Shown: in pieces, positions 24,523 to 34,846 of the stretch | Layout of the letters: every line of letters begins with the position of its first letter | Numbering within the stretch: the first letter of the stretch is position 1 | Assembly: GCF_000019725.1 (NCBI RefSeq) | Contig: NC_010505.1 | Span: 3,227,001 to 3,291,000 of the forward strand | Source of the DNA: Methylobacterium radiotolerans JCM 2831 | GTDB lineage: Bacteria > Pseudomonadota > Alphaproteobacteria > Rhizobiales > Beijerinckiaceae | Direction: 5' to 3' | DNA length: 64,000 bases | Notes under the pieces: model-generated | What the model was told of the DNA's origin: nothing | Database searches by the model: none | What the model saw: the letters and a program-made list of their open reading frames with translations, nothing else | Position numbers and translations under genes: made by a program

Positions 24523-25741
24523 CGCGCGGGACCCGCAGCGTGTTCCAGGCCGCAGCCCCCGTGGCCGCCGCCATCAACGGCGCGTCCCCGGGCGCGAGTT
24601 CCGCGTAGGTCGGGAGGTGGCGCGCCGCGCAGGCGTCCCAGACATGCGCCCGGGCGACCTCGCGGCCGGCGTTGCGCAGTCGCGCCCGCCGGCTCGGGTC
24701 CAGGCTCGCCCGCATGGCGGCCGCGATGGCCTCTGTGTCCTCCGGATTCACCGACAGGGCTTCCCCCGGGGCGATGTACTCGGTGAAGGGCGGTCTTCCC
24801 GACACGATCACCGGCGTGCCGCAAGCCATGGCTTCCAGCACGCACAGGCCGTAGCCCTCCACCAGCGAGGGGAAGACCAGGGTGTCGGCGAGCCGGTAGA
24901 GGGCCGGCATGTCCGCCTGCGCCACGGCGCCGGTGCGGATCACCGGCCGGCCGGGGCCGACCTCGAGCCCCTCGCGCTCGAGGGCGGCGCAGCACCGGGC
25001 CTCGTACCCGGCATGATCGAGGGACGACGCGCCGCCGGCCACGACGAGCTGCGCGCCGGGCAAGCTCCGGCGCAGGGCCGCGAAGGCCTCGATGATCGCC
25101 AGCGCGTTCTTGCGCGCCTCGAAGCCGCCGACACCGAGGAAGACCGGGCCGCCGCCGAGGCCGAGGCGGCGACGGAGCGCGTCGTCCTCCGGCCCGGGAT
25201 CGGGCGTGAAGGCGGCCGCGTCCACGCCGGTCCCGACCACGTCGGCCCGCGCGCCGTACTCGGCGGCCAGCGTCGCCGCCCAGGTCCGGCTGACACAGAG
25301 CAGGCGCCCGGCATCGAGGATCGCGCGCTCCTCCCACTGCGCCAGCCGCGGATCGGTGAACGTGTCGATGCGGTGGACCGTGCGCACGAAGCCCGGGATG
25401 AGCCGGCGGCGGGTCAGGGTCGCGAGCGCGTTCCCGCTGACGCGGCATTGGGCATGGAAGACGTCGAAGTCGCAGGCGGCGGGGGTCGAGAAATGCGCGA
25501 GGTAATCGGCGATCCGGGCGCCGACCAGCGCCGCGTCGGACCCCGCGGCCGGCTTGGCCGCGACCGAGATCACCGGACACTGCGCCGCGCGGAAGAAGCC
25601 GCCGCCGGTCGGATCGGGCGCGTGGACGACCGCCTCGTGCCCCAGCCTGCCCAGGGCCTCCCCGAGCGCCAGAGCGTGGACCACGCCGCCGCGCGGGTCG
25701 GTCGAGTGCGTGAGGATCGCGATGCGCAAGCAATCGACCAT
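24515..25741 (-). CDS. MSMEG_0565-family GT4-type glycosyltransferase
   Basis: A 408-residue glycosyltransferase with the GT-B fold. The N-terminus RIAILTHSTDPRGGVVHAL is the hallmark of the MSMEG_0565 family. The GT4 nucleotide-sugar motif is ESLVEGYGLCVLEAMACGTPVI-like at about residues 296-314 (visible as EGYGLCVLEAMACGTPV). An acceptor-side block FHAQCRVSGNAL is near residue 94. The enzyme should transfer a sugar from a nucleotide donor to an unknown acceptor in the cytoplasm. In other genomes it is encoded within the Nit1C cluster; here only the downstream MSMEG_0570-type gene remains, overlapping by 8 bases. The start codon is uncertain: no ribosome site is seen at ATG 25741, and TTG 25729 is possible. 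Confidence 0.85.
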   Translation of the reverse strand: MVDCLRIAILTHSTDPRGGVVHALALGEALGRLGHEAVVHAPDPTGGGFFRAAQCPVISVAAKPAAGSDAALVGARIADYLAHFSTPAACDFDVFHAQCRVSGNALATLTRRRLIPGFVRTVHRIDTFTDPRLAQWEERAILDAGRLLCVSRTWAATLAAEYGARADVVGTGVDAAAFTPDPGPEDDALRRRLGLGGGPVFLGVGGFEARKNALAIIEAFAALRRSLPGAQLVVAGGASSLDHAGYEARCCAALEREGLEVGPGRPVIRTGAVAQADMPALYRLADTLVFPSLVEGYGLCVLEAMACGTPVIVSGRPPFTEYIAPGEALSVNPEDTEAIAAAMRASLDPSRRARLRNAGREVARAHVWDACAARHLPTYAELAPGDAPLMAAATGAAAWNTLRVPRDA

Positions 25742-26073
25742 GGGACGGCGCGTGGAGCCCGCGGCCGGTCGGGGGACGCGCCGCGTCGCCCGACCGCGCG
25801 CTCCGCCGCCCTCTCGGAGACGCGTTTCGAAGCGTTCGCATGCTTCATGCCGAGTCGGCCGGGAGGCGCTCGAAAGCGCGGTCGCCGCGACAGGCGGCGC
25901 CGATGGGCCGGTCGATGTTGCCGGGAATCCTCGCGCAAGGCCGCCGCTCCCAACTAACGCCTAATTTTGTGTTACGAATTCAGTGTGTTTTCAAACTCTG
26001 CCTGGAACCGCTCTTTTCAGGGCCCTGTGTCAGATTGTATCTACCGCTCACGAGAGCCGGAGCCGTCGGTCCC
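25742..26073. other. Divergent intergenic region between glycosyltransferase and SGNH hydrolase
   Basis: About 330 bp between divergent genes. The right half (25960-26040) is unusually AT-rich for this genome, with CTAATTTTGTGTTACGAATT and GTGTGTTTTCAAACTC, and is the probable promoter zone for the plus-strand hydrolase. Frames open on both strands but code for arginine-rich, non-conserved sequence. No RNA gene recognised. Confidence 0.45.
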
Positions 26074-26883
26074 GTGTCCAAGTCGCTGAACACTGTCTTT
26101 CCCGCCCGCAGGATGCTGCGCCGCCTCGGCTTGTTGGGCGCCCTCTTGGTTCTGCCGACCGCGGTGCTCGCCTACGCGGACCTGCTCCCCGAATCCCTGG
26201 ATATGCTGGGCTTCGACCTGGGCGACAGCCCGGACCTGCCGCACGTCGCCCGCCAGATTGCCATCGGCGCCCCGCTCAAGATCGTGGCCTTCGGATCATC
26301 CTCGACGGAGGGCGTGGGTGCCTCGAGCCCGGCCAACGCCTACCCGGCCCGCCTCCAGATCGACCTCCGCAAGAAGCTGCACGGGCTGGACGTCGCGGTC
26401 ATCAATCGCGGCATCGGCGGCGAGCACGTCGACGACATGCTGGCGCGGCTCGACCGCGACGTCATCGCGGCCGAGCCCCAGCTCGTCATCTGGCAGACCG
26501 GCAGCAACGACCCTCTGCGCGGTGTCTCGCTGGAGCATTTCCGCGAGGCCACCGTGTCGGCGATCCGCCGGATCCGGGATGCCGGCATCGACGTGGTGCT
26601 GATGGAGCCGCAATGGTGCCCGAAGCTCGAATCCACGCCGGGCGCCTCCCGCTTCCGCGACGCCGTGCGCAGCATCGGCGACGAGCTCGACGTGCCGGTG
26701 ATCCGGCGGGCCGACCTGATGCACGGTTGGGTCCGCGAGGGTAAGCTGACGACCAAGCAGCTCTTCGCCGCCGACGGCCTGCACATGGCCGATCGCGGCT
26801 ACGCACTCTTGGCCGAGGCCGCCGCGCAGTCGATCCTGCAGGATGCCGGCCCGCTGCGCAGCGCCCAGGCGGTCGCCGAGTAG
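26074..26883 (+). CDS. SGNH/GDSL-family hydrolase, secreted
   Basis: A 269-residue protein from the GTG at 26074 (an ATG at 26113 is the alternative). A hydrophobic segment [18 protein letters not shown] acts as signal peptide or anchor. The four SGNH blocks are visible: FGSSSTEG with the catalytic serine, [16 protein letters not shown] with the catalytic asparagine, and DGLHMAD with the Asp/His pair. Such enzymes are esterases, lipases or O-acetylhydrolases acting on lipids or polysaccharides; context does not fix the substrate. It is followed 76 bp later by hslV on the same strand. Confidence 0.85.
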   Translation: MSKSLNTVFPARRMLRRLGLLGALLVLPTAVLAYADLLPESLDMLGFDLGDSPDLPHVARQIAIGAPLKIVAFGSSSTEGVGASSPANAYPARLQIDLRKKLHGLDVAVINRGIGGEHVDDMLARLDRDVIAAEPQLVIWQTGSNDPLRGVSLEHFREATVSAIRRIRDAGIDVVLMEPQWCPKLESTPGASRFRDAVRSIGDELDVPVIRRADLMHGWVREGKLTTKQLFAADGLHMADRGYALLAEAAAQSILQDAGPLRSAQAVAE

Positions 26884-26959
26884 GCGCCCGGGTCCCGGAC
26901 CGGCTGGACTCGGCCGGCGAAGCTCCCCATCTCGGCGCGATCGAGAGCGGAGCCGAATC

Positions 26960-27535
26960 TTGAGCCAGGACGCATTCAGGTACGACGACCGGGGCGCCGT
27001 CCCCCAGATGCACGCGACCACCATCCTGATGGTCCGCAAGGGCGGTCGCGTCGTCATCGGCGGCGACGGTCAGGTCAGCCTCGGCCAGACCATCGTGAAG
27101 GGGAACGCCCGCAAGGTCCGGCGCCTCGCCAAGGGCGCGGTGATCGGCGGCTTCGCCGGCGCCACCGCGGACGCCTTCACGCTGTTCGAGCGCCTCGAAG
27201 CGAAGCTGGAGCAGTACCCCGGCCAGCTGACCCGGGCCTGCGTGGAACTGACCAAGGACTGGCGGACGGACCGCTACCTACGTCGCCTTGAGGCGATGAT
27301 GCTCGTCGCCGACCGCGAAGTCAGCCTGCTCCTGTCGGGTTCCGGCGACGTGCTGGAGCCCGAGAGCGGCGTCATGGCCATCGGCTCCGGCGGCAATTAC
27401 GCCCTAGCGGCCGCCAGGGCGCTGGAGGAGGGCGACCTCGACGCCGAGGCGATCGTCCGGCGGGCCATGGCGATCGCCGCCGAGATCTGCGTCTATACCA
27501 ACGGCAACCTCGTCATCGAGGCGCTGGACGCCTGA
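26960..27535 (+). CDS. hslV: ATP-dependent protease subunit HslV (ClpQ)
   Basis: The peptidase of the HslVU protease, which degrades misfolded and regulatory proteins. From the TTG at 26960 it has 191 residues; the catalytic threonine is in [11 protein letters not shown], exposed after removal of a propeptide. Alphaproteobacterial HslV proteins often have such a 15-25 residue leader. A shorter start at ATG 27008 is possible. [21 protein letters not shown] and [15 protein letters not shown] are family blocks. The partner hslU begins at 33374, almost 6 kb downstream, with three unrelated genes between, whereas hslV and hslU are adjacent in most bacteria. Confidence 0.93.
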   Translation: MSQDAFRYDDRGAVPQMHATTILMVRKGGRVVIGGDGQVSLGQTIVKGNARKVRRLAKGAVIGGFAGATADAFTLFERLEAKLEQYPGQLTRACVELTKDWRTDRYLRRLEAMMLVADREVSLLLSGSGDVLEPESGVMAIGSGGNYALAAARALEEGDLDAEAIVRRAMAIAAEICVYTNGNLVIEALDA

Positions 27536-28014
27536 GACCGGGCTCCGCGGGGCCGGGTCGCGCCGGCCCGACCGTCCTCGCCGCGGCGTCGCGCGCGCAA
27601 GGCGTTCCTCGCCGCGCCCGCCTGCCGTCGCTGGCGCTCGAAGCTCAGCAGCACAGCACGGCGCGTGTCCGGCTGACGGCAGCGCACCACAGCTTCCGCG
27701 CGAGCTGCACCGCGCGCGAATACGGTCCTGCACCGATTTTCGGGTCTGCCGCCACCCGTCTGTACCGGTAATGCGACCGTAGCGCCGACGAAGACCTTGA
27801 CCGGTCAACACTCATCTGAGGTTGTAACCGCCGACGACAGAAGAACGCCGGGCGCGCACAGAGATTTGATCGCGGGCGGCGCACTCTCAACACCTTTCGT
27901 CAGAGCTGTCTACGGCGTTAATGCCCAAAGTAAGACAAAATTTACATCGTATAAATTATTACTGACCGCAGGGAACGAGAACCGAATTCCCGAATGGGAC
28001 CCTGAGGACTGACT
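27536..28014. other. Intergenic region upstream of the first chemoreceptor
   Basis: A 479-bp gap. The first half is GC-rich with no coherent coding frame. The second half becomes AT-rich near 27920-27965 (CAAAATTTACATCG, TAAATTATTACTG), the likely promoter and leader of the chemoreceptor gene. It holds a 12-bp perfect palindrome at 27797-27808. An open frame of 71 codons at 27797-28012 has no ribosome site or recognisable domain and I do not call it a gene. Confidence 0.5.
27797..27808. promoter_or_regulatory. Perfect 12-bp palindrome TTGACCGGTCAA, candidate operator
   Basis: TTGACCGGTCAA is its own reverse complement and lies 207 bp upstream of the chemoreceptor start, in a gap with no gene. 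Dyads of this size are typical of dimeric repressor sites, and the half-site TTGAC also resembles a -35 element. It could also be chance; no second copy was noticed nearby. Confidence 0.3.
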
Positions 28015-29703
28015 ATGCGCTCGATCAATGACGTCCGGATCGTAACGAAACTGACTGCCGCTTTCGGCACCTTGGCGGCGGTCACGGTCGGGATCAGCGT
28101 CATCGGATACACTCATCTTTCTTCGATCGAGCGCGTCAATCATCTGACGGAGCACTCGTATCAGGTCATCTCGGCCCTCGACGGCCTCACGCAGGCGATG
28201 GTCAATCAGGAGACCGGACTGCGCGGATACCTGATCGCGGGCGACCCGAAATTTCTGGAGCCGCTCCACGCCGGCCAGAAGTCCTTCAAGGTTTCCCTCG
28301 AGAGCGCCAGGTCGCTCACCGCGGACAATGCCGCCCAGCAGGCGCGCCTGGAGGCCGTGCGCGGCTCGGCGGAGACGTGGTCGAAGGACATCGCCGCGAA
28401 GGAGATCGCCCTCGTCGAGGCCGGAAACCTCGACAAGGCCCGGCAGATCGAGGCGAGCGGCGCCGGCAAGGCGTCCATGGACGCCCTGCGCGCCAAGATC
28501 GGCGAGGCCGAGAAGGCCGAACGCGACCTCCTGACGGCCCGGAGCGACGAGCAGGCGCGCTCCTTCGGCGCCGCCTACCTCGCGAGCCTCCTCGGCAGCC
28601 TCGCCAGCGTCGTCATCGCGGTGCTGCTGGCCTTCCTCGTCTTCGCGATGCTGACCCGGCCCCTCGGCCGTCTCGTGGCGGTGCTGCAGCGCATGGCCCG
28701 GGGCGAGATCGAGGCCGAGATCGAGGAGGCCGCCCGCGGCGACGAGATCGGCGCCGTCGGGCGCGCCGTGGACGGCATCAAGGCGATGGTCGCCAAGAAG
28801 GCCGCCGAGGAGGCCGAGATGAAGCGCGTCGCCGACGCGGCCGCCGCGGCCGAGCGGCGCCGGACCATGATCGAGCTCGCCGACGGCTTCGACCGGGCGG
28901 TCGGCGGGATCGTCGGCATGGTCTCATCCTCGGCCACCGAGCTGCAGGCGACCGCCCGGACCATGTCGGCGACGGCGTCCCAGACGTCGAGCCAGTCGAA
29001 CACGGTTGCGGCAGCCGCCGAGGAAGCCGCCTCGAACGTCAACACCGTCGCGGCCGCGGCCGAGGAGCTCGGCTCGTCGGTGCAGGAGATCGGCCGGCAG
29101 GTGGACGGTTCGGCGCTCCTGGCGCAGCGGGCCGTCTCCGATGCCGATCAGACCGGCGCCCTCGTCCAAGAGCTGAGCAATTCCGTGTCGCGGATCGGCG
29201 ACGTGGTCGGGTTGATCTCCAACATCGCCGGCCAGACCAACCTGCTGGCGCTCAACGCCACCATCGAGGCGGCCCGGGCCGGGGCCGCCGGCAAGGGCTT
29301 CGCGGTGGTGGCCTCCGAGGTCAAGGCGCTGGCCGAGCAGACCGCCAAGGCGACGCACGAGATCGCCGGCCAGATCGCTCAGATCCAGGCCTCGACCGGG
29401 CAGGCGGTCACGTCGATCGCCGGCATCACCGACCGGATCCGCGAGATCAGCGGCGTGGCGACCTCGATCGCCGCCGCGGTCGAGCAGCAGGGTGCGGCGA
29501 CTCAGGAGATCGTCCGCAACGTCTCCCAGGCGGCGATCGGCGCCGGCGAGGTGACGAGCAACATCTCCGGCGTCGCCGGCGCCGCCGATGAGACCGGCGT
29601 CGCCGCCGGCCAGGTCCTCGACGCGGCCTCGGAGCTGTCGCGGCAATCCGAACATCTGACCGCCGAGGTCAGCCGCTTCCTCGACACCGTCCGGGCGGCC
29701 TGA
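28015..29703 (+). CDS. Methyl-accepting chemotaxis protein with CHASE3-type sensor
   Basis: A 562-residue chemoreceptor. A first membrane helix at about residues 12-31 and a second at about 188-212 enclose a helical periplasmic domain of the CHASE3 type ([21 protein letters not shown] near residue 62-82). A HAMP domain follows at about 213-265, then the cytoplasmic signalling coiled coil, with the hairpin tip containing [15 protein letters not shown]. No C-terminal CheR/CheB-binding pentapeptide is present (it ends LDTVRAA). The start is supported by GAGGACTGACT-ATG. A second receptor gene follows after 154 bp. Ligand unknown. No other chemotaxis genes are in the window. Confidence 0.93.
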   Translation: MRSINDVRIVTKLTAAFGTLAAVTVGISVIGYTHLSSIERVNHLTEHSYQVISALDGLTQAMVNQETGLRGYLIAGDPKFLEPLHAGQKSFKVSLESARSLTADNAAQQARLEAVRGSAETWSKDIAAKEIALVEAGNLDKARQIEASGAGKASMDALRAKIGEAEKAERDLLTARSDEQARSFGAAYLASLLGSLASVVIAVLLAFLVFAMLTRPLGRLVAVLQRMARGEIEAEIEEAARGDEIGAVGRAVDGIKAMVAKKAAEEAEMKRVADAAAAAERRRTMIELADGFDRAVGGIVGMVSSSATELQATARTMSATASQTSSQSNTVAAAAEEAASNVNTVAAAAEELGSSVQEIGRQVDGSALLAQRAVSDADQTGALVQELSNSVSRIGDVVGLISNIAGQTNLLALNATIEAARAGAAGKGFAVVASEVKALAEQTAKATHEIAGQIAQIQASTGQAVTSIAGITDRIREISGVATSIAAAVEQQGAATQEIVRNVSQAAIGAGEVTSNISGVAGAADETGVAAGQVLDAASELSRQSEHLTAEVSRFLDTVRAA

Positions 29704-29857
29704 CCGGGTTGGGCGCGGCACGCGCCGCGCCGGCCCCGTGCGTCACGGGCGCTCCAGTATCGAGCCAGGACAAATAATTCCGGATCGTCTCAGTTTACTA
29801 CGTCTTGACGAATAACCTGCATTTTGACGCCAATCGCGCCTCGACGGTTGGATAGCA

Positions 29858-31528
29858 ATGAAAATCGGCGGAAAACTCCTGAGCTTCGTCGGCGCCTGCA
29901 GCCTGACGACGCTGGTCGTGGCGGGGGTCAGCGTCGCGACGCTGAAGAGCTTCGAGCGCTCGCTGGCGAGCGTCGAGAGCGCCTCGGTCCGGGCGCTCGA
30001 CGCGGCCAACTTCAACCGCCTCGCAGCCGAAGTCACCATGGACTCGCGCGGCGTCTACGCCTCCGCCGACCGGGCGGAGGCCGCCAAGTACACCGCCGGG
30101 ATCCGCAAAGGTCTCGCCGAGATGGATGCGCTGCGGGCCGACTGGGCGCCGCGGGTGACCGAGGCCGAGCGGCCGCTCTTCGAGACCATGGTGCGCAACG
30201 CCGACGCGTTCCGCGCCCTCCGGAGCGCCCTTGCGGAGGCGGGCGACACGACCGGCCCCAAGGCGGCCGCCGAGCTCGGGTTCAACGACGCCAACCGGGC
30301 GAACCGCAAGGCCTTCCAGGCGAGCATCGACGCCCTGGTGAAACAGGGCCGGGCCGAGATGACGGCGATCAAGGCCGACACCCAGGCGCTGTTCGAGGCG
30401 CGCACGCTGCTGCTCCTCGGCCTCGCCCTGGTCGGGACCGTGATCTGCTGCGCCCTCGGACTGCTCATCGGCCAGCGACAGATCGCCCGGCCGCTGCGGG
30501 CGGTCTCGGACGCGATCCAGCGCCTCTCGCGCGGCGATCTCACCCTGCCCGCCGTCAAGCCGGGACGCGACGAGATCGGCGCGATCTGGACGAGCATGCA
30601 GGTCTTCAGTGACACGATGCGGGAGGCCGAGACCCTGCGGCACGAGCACGAGCGGATGCAGGCCGATACGGCGACGCGCAAGCGCTCCGAGATGGCCGGG
30701 CTGGCCGAGCGCTTCCGGGGCAGCATCGGCGGCCTGGTCGAGCACCTCGCCGGTGCCGCGGCCGGGCTGGAGCGCGCCGCCGCGACCATGGCGGGCAACG
30801 CCGAGCACGCCGGCACGCAGTCGCAGTCGGTCACGCGCGCGGCCGAGACCACGGCCCACAACGTCGAGGCCGTCGCCGCCGCCACCGAGGAGCTGGCCGC
30901 CACCGCCAGCGAGATCGGCGTCCAGGTGACCCAGACCTCGACGGCCGCCGAGAGCGCCGTCGAGGCGACGCGGCGGACCCGGGCGAGCGTCCAGGCCCTC
31001 GCCCGCAGCGCCGACGGCATCGGGCAGGTCGTCTCCCTGATCTCCACCATCGCCGGCCAGACCAACCTGCTGGCCCTCAACGCCACGATCGAGGCGGCGC
31101 GGGCCGGCGAGGCCGGGCGCGGCTTCGCGGTCGTCGCCACCGAGGTGAAGGACCTCGCGACGCAGACCGCCAAGGCCACCGAGGAGATCGCCGGGCAGAT
31201 CGCCGCCATGCGGACCGCGACCCACGACGCCGTCGCGGCGATCGAGGAGATCGGCGGCACGATCGAGCAGGTCCACGGCATCGCCCTCGGTGTGGCGGCC
31301 GCCGTCGAGGAGCAGCAGCTGGCCACCCAGGAGATCGCCCGCAGCGTCTCGGAGGCCGCCAGCGGCACCCGCGCCGTCACCGACACGATGGCGCTGGTCC
31401 TGGGTGCGGCCCGGGAGACCGGCGTCAGCGCCGCGGAGGTCCTCGACGCCGCCGCCGATATCGCCCGCCGCTCGAACGGGCTCGGCGGCGAGGTGGCGGG
31501 CTTCGTGGCGCAGGTGCGCGCGGCCTGA
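29858..31528 (+). CDS. Methyl-accepting chemotaxis protein
   Basis: A 556-residue chemoreceptor with a membrane helix at about residues 9-29, a helical periplasmic sensor domain (about 30-180) distinct from its neighbour, a second membrane helix at about 182-205 ([20 protein letters not shown]), HAMP (about 206-260) and a signalling domain with the same tip motif [15 protein letters not shown]. It probably arose by an old duplication of the signalling half with exchange of the sensor. The preceding 154-bp gap is AT-rich (TTTACTACGTCTTGACGAAT), consistent with its own promoter. The ribosome site is weak (TTGGATAGCA). No pentapeptide tether at the C-terminus. Confidence 0.93.
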   Translation: MKIGGKLLSFVGACSLTTLVVAGVSVATLKSFERSLASVESASVRALDAANFNRLAAEVTMDSRGVYASADRAEAAKYTAGIRKGLAEMDALRADWAPRVTEAERPLFETMVRNADAFRALRSALAEAGDTTGPKAAAELGFNDANRANRKAFQASIDALVKQGRAEMTAIKADTQALFEARTLLLLGLALVGTVICCALGLLIGQRQIARPLRAVSDAIQRLSRGDLTLPAVKPGRDEIGAIWTSMQVFSDTMREAETLRHEHERMQADTATRKRSEMAGLAERFRGSIGGLVEHLAGAAAGLERAAATMAGNAEHAGTQSQSVTRAAETTAHNVEAVAAATEELAATASEIGVQVTQTSTAAESAVEATRRTRASVQALARSADGIGQVVSLISTIAGQTNLLALNATIEAARAGEAGRGFAVVATEVKDLATQTAKATEEIAGQIAAMRTATHDAVAAIEEIGGTIEQVHGIALGVAAAVEEQQLATQEIARSVSEAASGTRAVTDTMALVLGAARETGVSAAEVLDAAADIARRSNGLGGEVAGFVAQVRAA

Positions 31529-31665
31529 GCGGACCGGACCGACGGTTCCGCCAGGGCGGGAATGCGGAGCGGCGCCAGTGGCGACGGGGACGGCGTCGCG
31601 GGCCGTTTTCCTGAGCGTTGTTGCATTGCGGTGCCCGGCCCCCTAGGGTCGGCGCATTCGCAAGG

Positions 31666-31684
31666 ACCCGGTGAAAGCCCGGGT
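31666..31684 (+). promoter_or_regulatory. Hairpin in the leader of the SulP transporter gene
   Basis: ACCCGG at 31666-31671 pairs with CCGGGT at 31679-31684 around the loop TGAAAGC, about 90 bp upstream of the transporter start. It lies in a 248-bp non-coding leader. A regulatory RNA is possible, but the hairpin alone is weak evidence in such GC-rich DNA. Confidence 0.25.
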
Positions 31685-31776
31685 GGCTCTTCCGGCCGCC
31701 GATCCGCCGGACCACGCATTCGAGACGCGCCTCGACCCGCCAGCGACGCGGGGGCGCCGCTCGTGCGGATTCATCG

Positions 31777-33273
31777 ATGTCGACACCCGTGACCCGAAAC
31801 GCCGGATATGTCCGGTCGTGGACCTCCAACCTGCGCGGCGACGCCCTGTCGGGGATCGTCGTCGCCCTGGCGCTGATCCCCGAGGCCATCGGCTTCTCGG
31901 TCATCGCCGGAGTCGACCCGAAGGTCGGCCTCTACGCCTCCGTGGTCATCGCCTGCACCATCGCCTTCGCGGGCGGGCGGCCGGCGATGATCTCGGCCGC
32001 CACCGCCGCCACCGCGGTGGTGATGGTCGACCTCGTGCGCGAGCACGGTGTCCAGTACCTCTTCGCCGCGACGATCTTGATGGGCCTGATCCAGATCCTG
32101 GCCGGCTTCCTCCGGCTGGGCCGGCTGATGCGCTTCGTCTCGCAATCGGTGATGACCGGGTTCGTCAACGCGCTCGCCATCCTCATCTTCCTGGCGCAGA
32201 TGCCCGAGCTCACCGGCGTGACGCCCGCGACCTACGGGCTGATCGCCCTGGGTCTGGCGATCATCTACGGGTTCCCGCGGATCACCCGCGCGATCCCCGC
32301 GCCGCTCGTCGCGATCGCGGTGCTGACGGCGATCACCGCGATGTTCCACCTCGACGTGCGCACGGTCGCCCATCTCGGCGCCCTGCCCTCCGCGCTGCCG
32401 AGCTTCGCCCTGCCGGATGTGCCCCTCAGCCTGGAGACCCTGCGAATCCTGCTGCCCTACGCGGCCACGCTCGCGGCCGTCGGCCTGCTGGAGAGCCTGC
32501 TCACCGCGCAGATCGTCGACGACATGACCGACACCGGCAGCGACAAGAACCGCGAGTGCGTGGGTCAGGGCATCGCCAACATGGCGTCGGCGGTGTTCGG
32601 CGGCATGGGCGGCTGCGCGATGATCGGCCAGTCGGTGATCAACGTTTCCTCGGGCGCCCGCGGCCGTCTCTCGACGCTGGTCGCGGGGGCGTTCCTGCTG
32701 GTGCTCCTCGTGGCGCTGCAGGACCTGCTCGCCGTCGTGCCGGTGGCGGCTCTGACGGCCGTGATGATCATGGTCTCGATCAACACCTTCTCGTGGCGCT
32801 CCCTCCTGCGGCTGCGCACCAACCCGCTGCCCTCCTCGGCGGTGATGCTGGTGACCGTCTTGGTCGTGGTCGCCACGAAGGATCTCGCCGTCGGCGTGCT
32901 TGTCGGCGTGCTGCTCTCCGGCGTGTTCTTCGCCGGCAAGGTCGCCCGGCTCAACCGGATCACGTCGGCGCTCTCGGCCGACGGCCGCACCCGGACCTAC
33001 ACCATCACCGGGCAGGTGTTCTTCGCCTCGGCGGGCACGTTCTCGGAGGCGATCGACGTGCTGGAGCCGGTCGAGCGCCTCGTCATCGACGTCCACGCGG
33101 CGCATTTCTGGGACATCTCCGCCATCGGGGCCCTCGACCGGGTCGTCCTCAAGGCTCGCGCCCGTGGCCGCGACGTCGCGGTCGTCGGCCTGAACGAGGC
33201 CAGCGCGACCCTGGTCGAGCGGTTCGGCCAGCACGACAAGGGCGACGCCGCGGCGGTCCCGGCAGCGCACTGA
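31777..33273 (+). CDS. SulP-family anion transporter with STAS domain
   Basis: A 498-residue inner-membrane transporter. Residues 1-395 contain about ten or more hydrophobic segments; [26 protein letters not shown] matches the SulP signature near residue 31. The C-terminal part (about 405-490) is a STAS domain: [13 protein letters not shown] and [19 protein letters not shown], where the usual phosphorylatable serine/threonine region reads DISAIG. Substrates in the family include sulfate, bicarbonate and dicarboxylates, so sulfate is not certain. It lies between the chemoreceptor pair and hslU. The start ATG 31777 fits the family N-terminus; there is no strong ribosome site. Confidence 0.9.
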   Translation: MSTPVTRNAGYVRSWTSNLRGDALSGIVVALALIPEAIGFSVIAGVDPKVGLYASVVIACTIAFAGGRPAMISAATAATAVVMVDLVREHGVQYLFAATILMGLIQILAGFLRLGRLMRFVSQSVMTGFVNALAILIFLAQMPELTGVTPATYGLIALGLAIIYGFPRITRAIPAPLVAIAVLTAITAMFHLDVRTVAHLGALPSALPSFALPDVPLSLETLRILLPYAATLAAVGLLESLLTAQIVDDMTDTGSDKNRECVGQGIANMASAVFGGMGGCAMIGQSVINVSSGARGRLSTLVAGAFLLVLLVALQDLLAVVPVAALTAVMIMVSINTFSWRSLLRLRTNPLPSSAVMLVTVLVVVATKDLAVGVLVGVLLSGVFFAGKVARLNRITSALSADGRTRTYTITGQVFFASAGTFSEAIDVLEPVERLVIDVHAAHFWDISAIGALDRVVLKARARGRDVAVVGLNEASATLVERFGQHDKGDAAAVPAAH

Positions 33274-33373
33274 GGCGGCGACCGGCCGACGCGCGGCCCC
33301 TTGCGCGGGACCGCGCGCGACCCCATTCCCGGCGCGGGGCCGATTTCGGGCCGGGAACAGGGATGGCAAAGCG

Positions 33374-34687
33374 GTGACGACGTTCTCTCCCCGCGAGATC
33401 GTGTCCGAACTCGATCGGTTCATCGTCGGGCAACACGACGCCAAGCGCGCCGTGGCGATCGCGCTGCGCAACCGCTGGCGGCGCCAGCAGCTCACAGGTC
33501 CGCTCCGCGAGGAAGTCGCGCCCAAGAACATCCTGATGATCGGGCCGACCGGGTGCGGCAAGACCGAGATCGCCCGCCGCCTCGCCCGGCTCGCCAACGC
33601 GCCGTTCCTCAAGGTCGAGGCCACCAAGTTCACCGAGGTCGGCTATGTCGGCCGCGACGTCGAGCAGATCGTCCGCGACCTCGTCGAGGTGGCGATCGGC
33701 CTGACCCGGCAGGCCAAGCGCGAGGGCGTGAAGGCCAAGGCCGAGGCCGCCGCCGAGAACCGGATCCTCGACGCGCTGGTCGGCCCGACGGCGAGCCAAG
33801 CCACCCGCGACAGCTTCCGGCGCAAGCTCCGCAACAGCGAGCTCGACGACAAGGAAGTCGAACTGGAGTTGACCTCCAGCGCCCCCGCCGGCATGCCGAT
33901 GTTCGAGATCCCCGGCGTTCCGGGCGCCTCCATGGGCGCGATCAACATCGGCGACATGCTCGGCAAAGCGCTCGGCGGCCAGCGCGGGAAGCCGCGGCGG
34001 ATCCTGGTCCGGGACGCCTACGCGCCACTGATGGCCGAGGAATCCGACAAGCTCGTCGATGACGAGGCGCTGGTCCGCGAGGCGATCCGCGAGGTCGAGA
34101 ACAACGGCATCGTCTTCCTCGACGAGATCGACAAGATCTGCGCCCGCGAGGGCCGCTCGTCCGGCGACGTCTCGCGCGAGGGCGTGCAGCGTGACCTGCT
34201 GCCGCTGATCGAGGGCACCACCGTGGCCACGAAGCACGGGCCGGTGAAGACGGACCACGTGCTGTTCATCGCCTCGGGCGCCTTCCACGTCTCGAAGCCG
34301 GCAGACCTCCTGCCCGAGCTGCAGGGCCGCCTCCCGATCCGGGTGGAACTGCAGCCTCTCACGGTGGACGACTTCAAGCAGATCCTGACCGCCACCGAGG
34401 CGAGCCTGCTCAAGCAGACCGTCGCGCTGATGGAGACCGAGGGCGTCACCCTGACCTTCACGGACGACGCGGTCGACGCCCTCGCGCGGGTCGCCGTGGA
34501 GGTGAATTCCTCGGTGGAGAATATCGGCGCGCGTCGGCTCCAGACGGTTCTGGAGCGGGTGATCGACGAGATCTCCTTCACCGCCACCGACCGGTCGGGC
34601 GAGACGGTGCCGATCGACGCGGCCTACGTGCGCGAGCGGGTGCAGGATCTGGCGTCGAACGCGGATCTGAGCCGCTTCATCCTGTGA
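33374..34687 (+). CDS. hslU: HslU ATPase/unfoldase of the HslVU protease
   Basis: A 437-residue AAA+ ATPase that unfolds substrates and feeds them into HslV. Walker A is GPTGCGKT (residues 57-64), the pore loop is GYVGRD (about 89-94), Walker B is FLDEIDK (about 248-254), and the C-terminus LSRFIL is the conserved tail that inserts into HslV. The start is a GTG at 33374 giving [10 protein letters not shown]. An intermediate I-domain with [26 protein letters not shown] sequence is present near 135-160. The unusual point is the 5.8-kb distance from hslV. It is followed by a 159-bp gap containing the palindrome AGCCCCGCGCGGGGCT near 34744 without a T-tract. Confidence 0.96.
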   Translation: MTTFSPREIVSELDRFIVGQHDAKRAVAIALRNRWRRQQLTGPLREEVAPKNILMIGPTGCGKTEIARRLARLANAPFLKVEATKFTEVGYVGRDVEQIVRDLVEVAIGLTRQAKREGVKAKAEAAAENRILDALVGPTASQATRDSFRRKLRNSELDDKEVELELTSSAPAGMPMFEIPGVPGASMGAINIGDMLGKALGGQRGKPRRILVRDAYAPLMAEESDKLVDDEALVREAIREVENNGIVFLDEIDKICAREGRSSGDVSREGVQRDLLPLIEGTTVATKHGPVKTDHVLFIASGAFHVSKPADLLPELQGRLPIRVELQPLTVDDFKQILTATEASLLKQTVALMETEGVTLTFTDDAVDALARVAVEVNSSVENIGARRLQTVLERVIDEISFTATDRSGETVPIDAAYVRERVQDLASNADLSRFIL

Positions 34688-34846
34688 GGGCAGATCGCTG
34701 CACCGTCGCGCATCGGCGGCCGGTGCGAGCCCGGCGTGGCGAGCCCCGCGCGGGGCTGGCGTGAGCCATGAGGCCCGGCGTAGGCCGCGGCGGCCGCGGC
34801 ATCTGCTAAGCGAGCGCCCTGGCCCGGTCCTGAGGATGGTCGTCGC

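Noticed and set aside
27797..28012. 71-codon frame upstream of the first chemoreceptor
   Set aside because: No ribosome site, AT-rich leader-like end and no recognisable domain; it ends directly before the chemoreceptor start, so it is more likely leader DNA.
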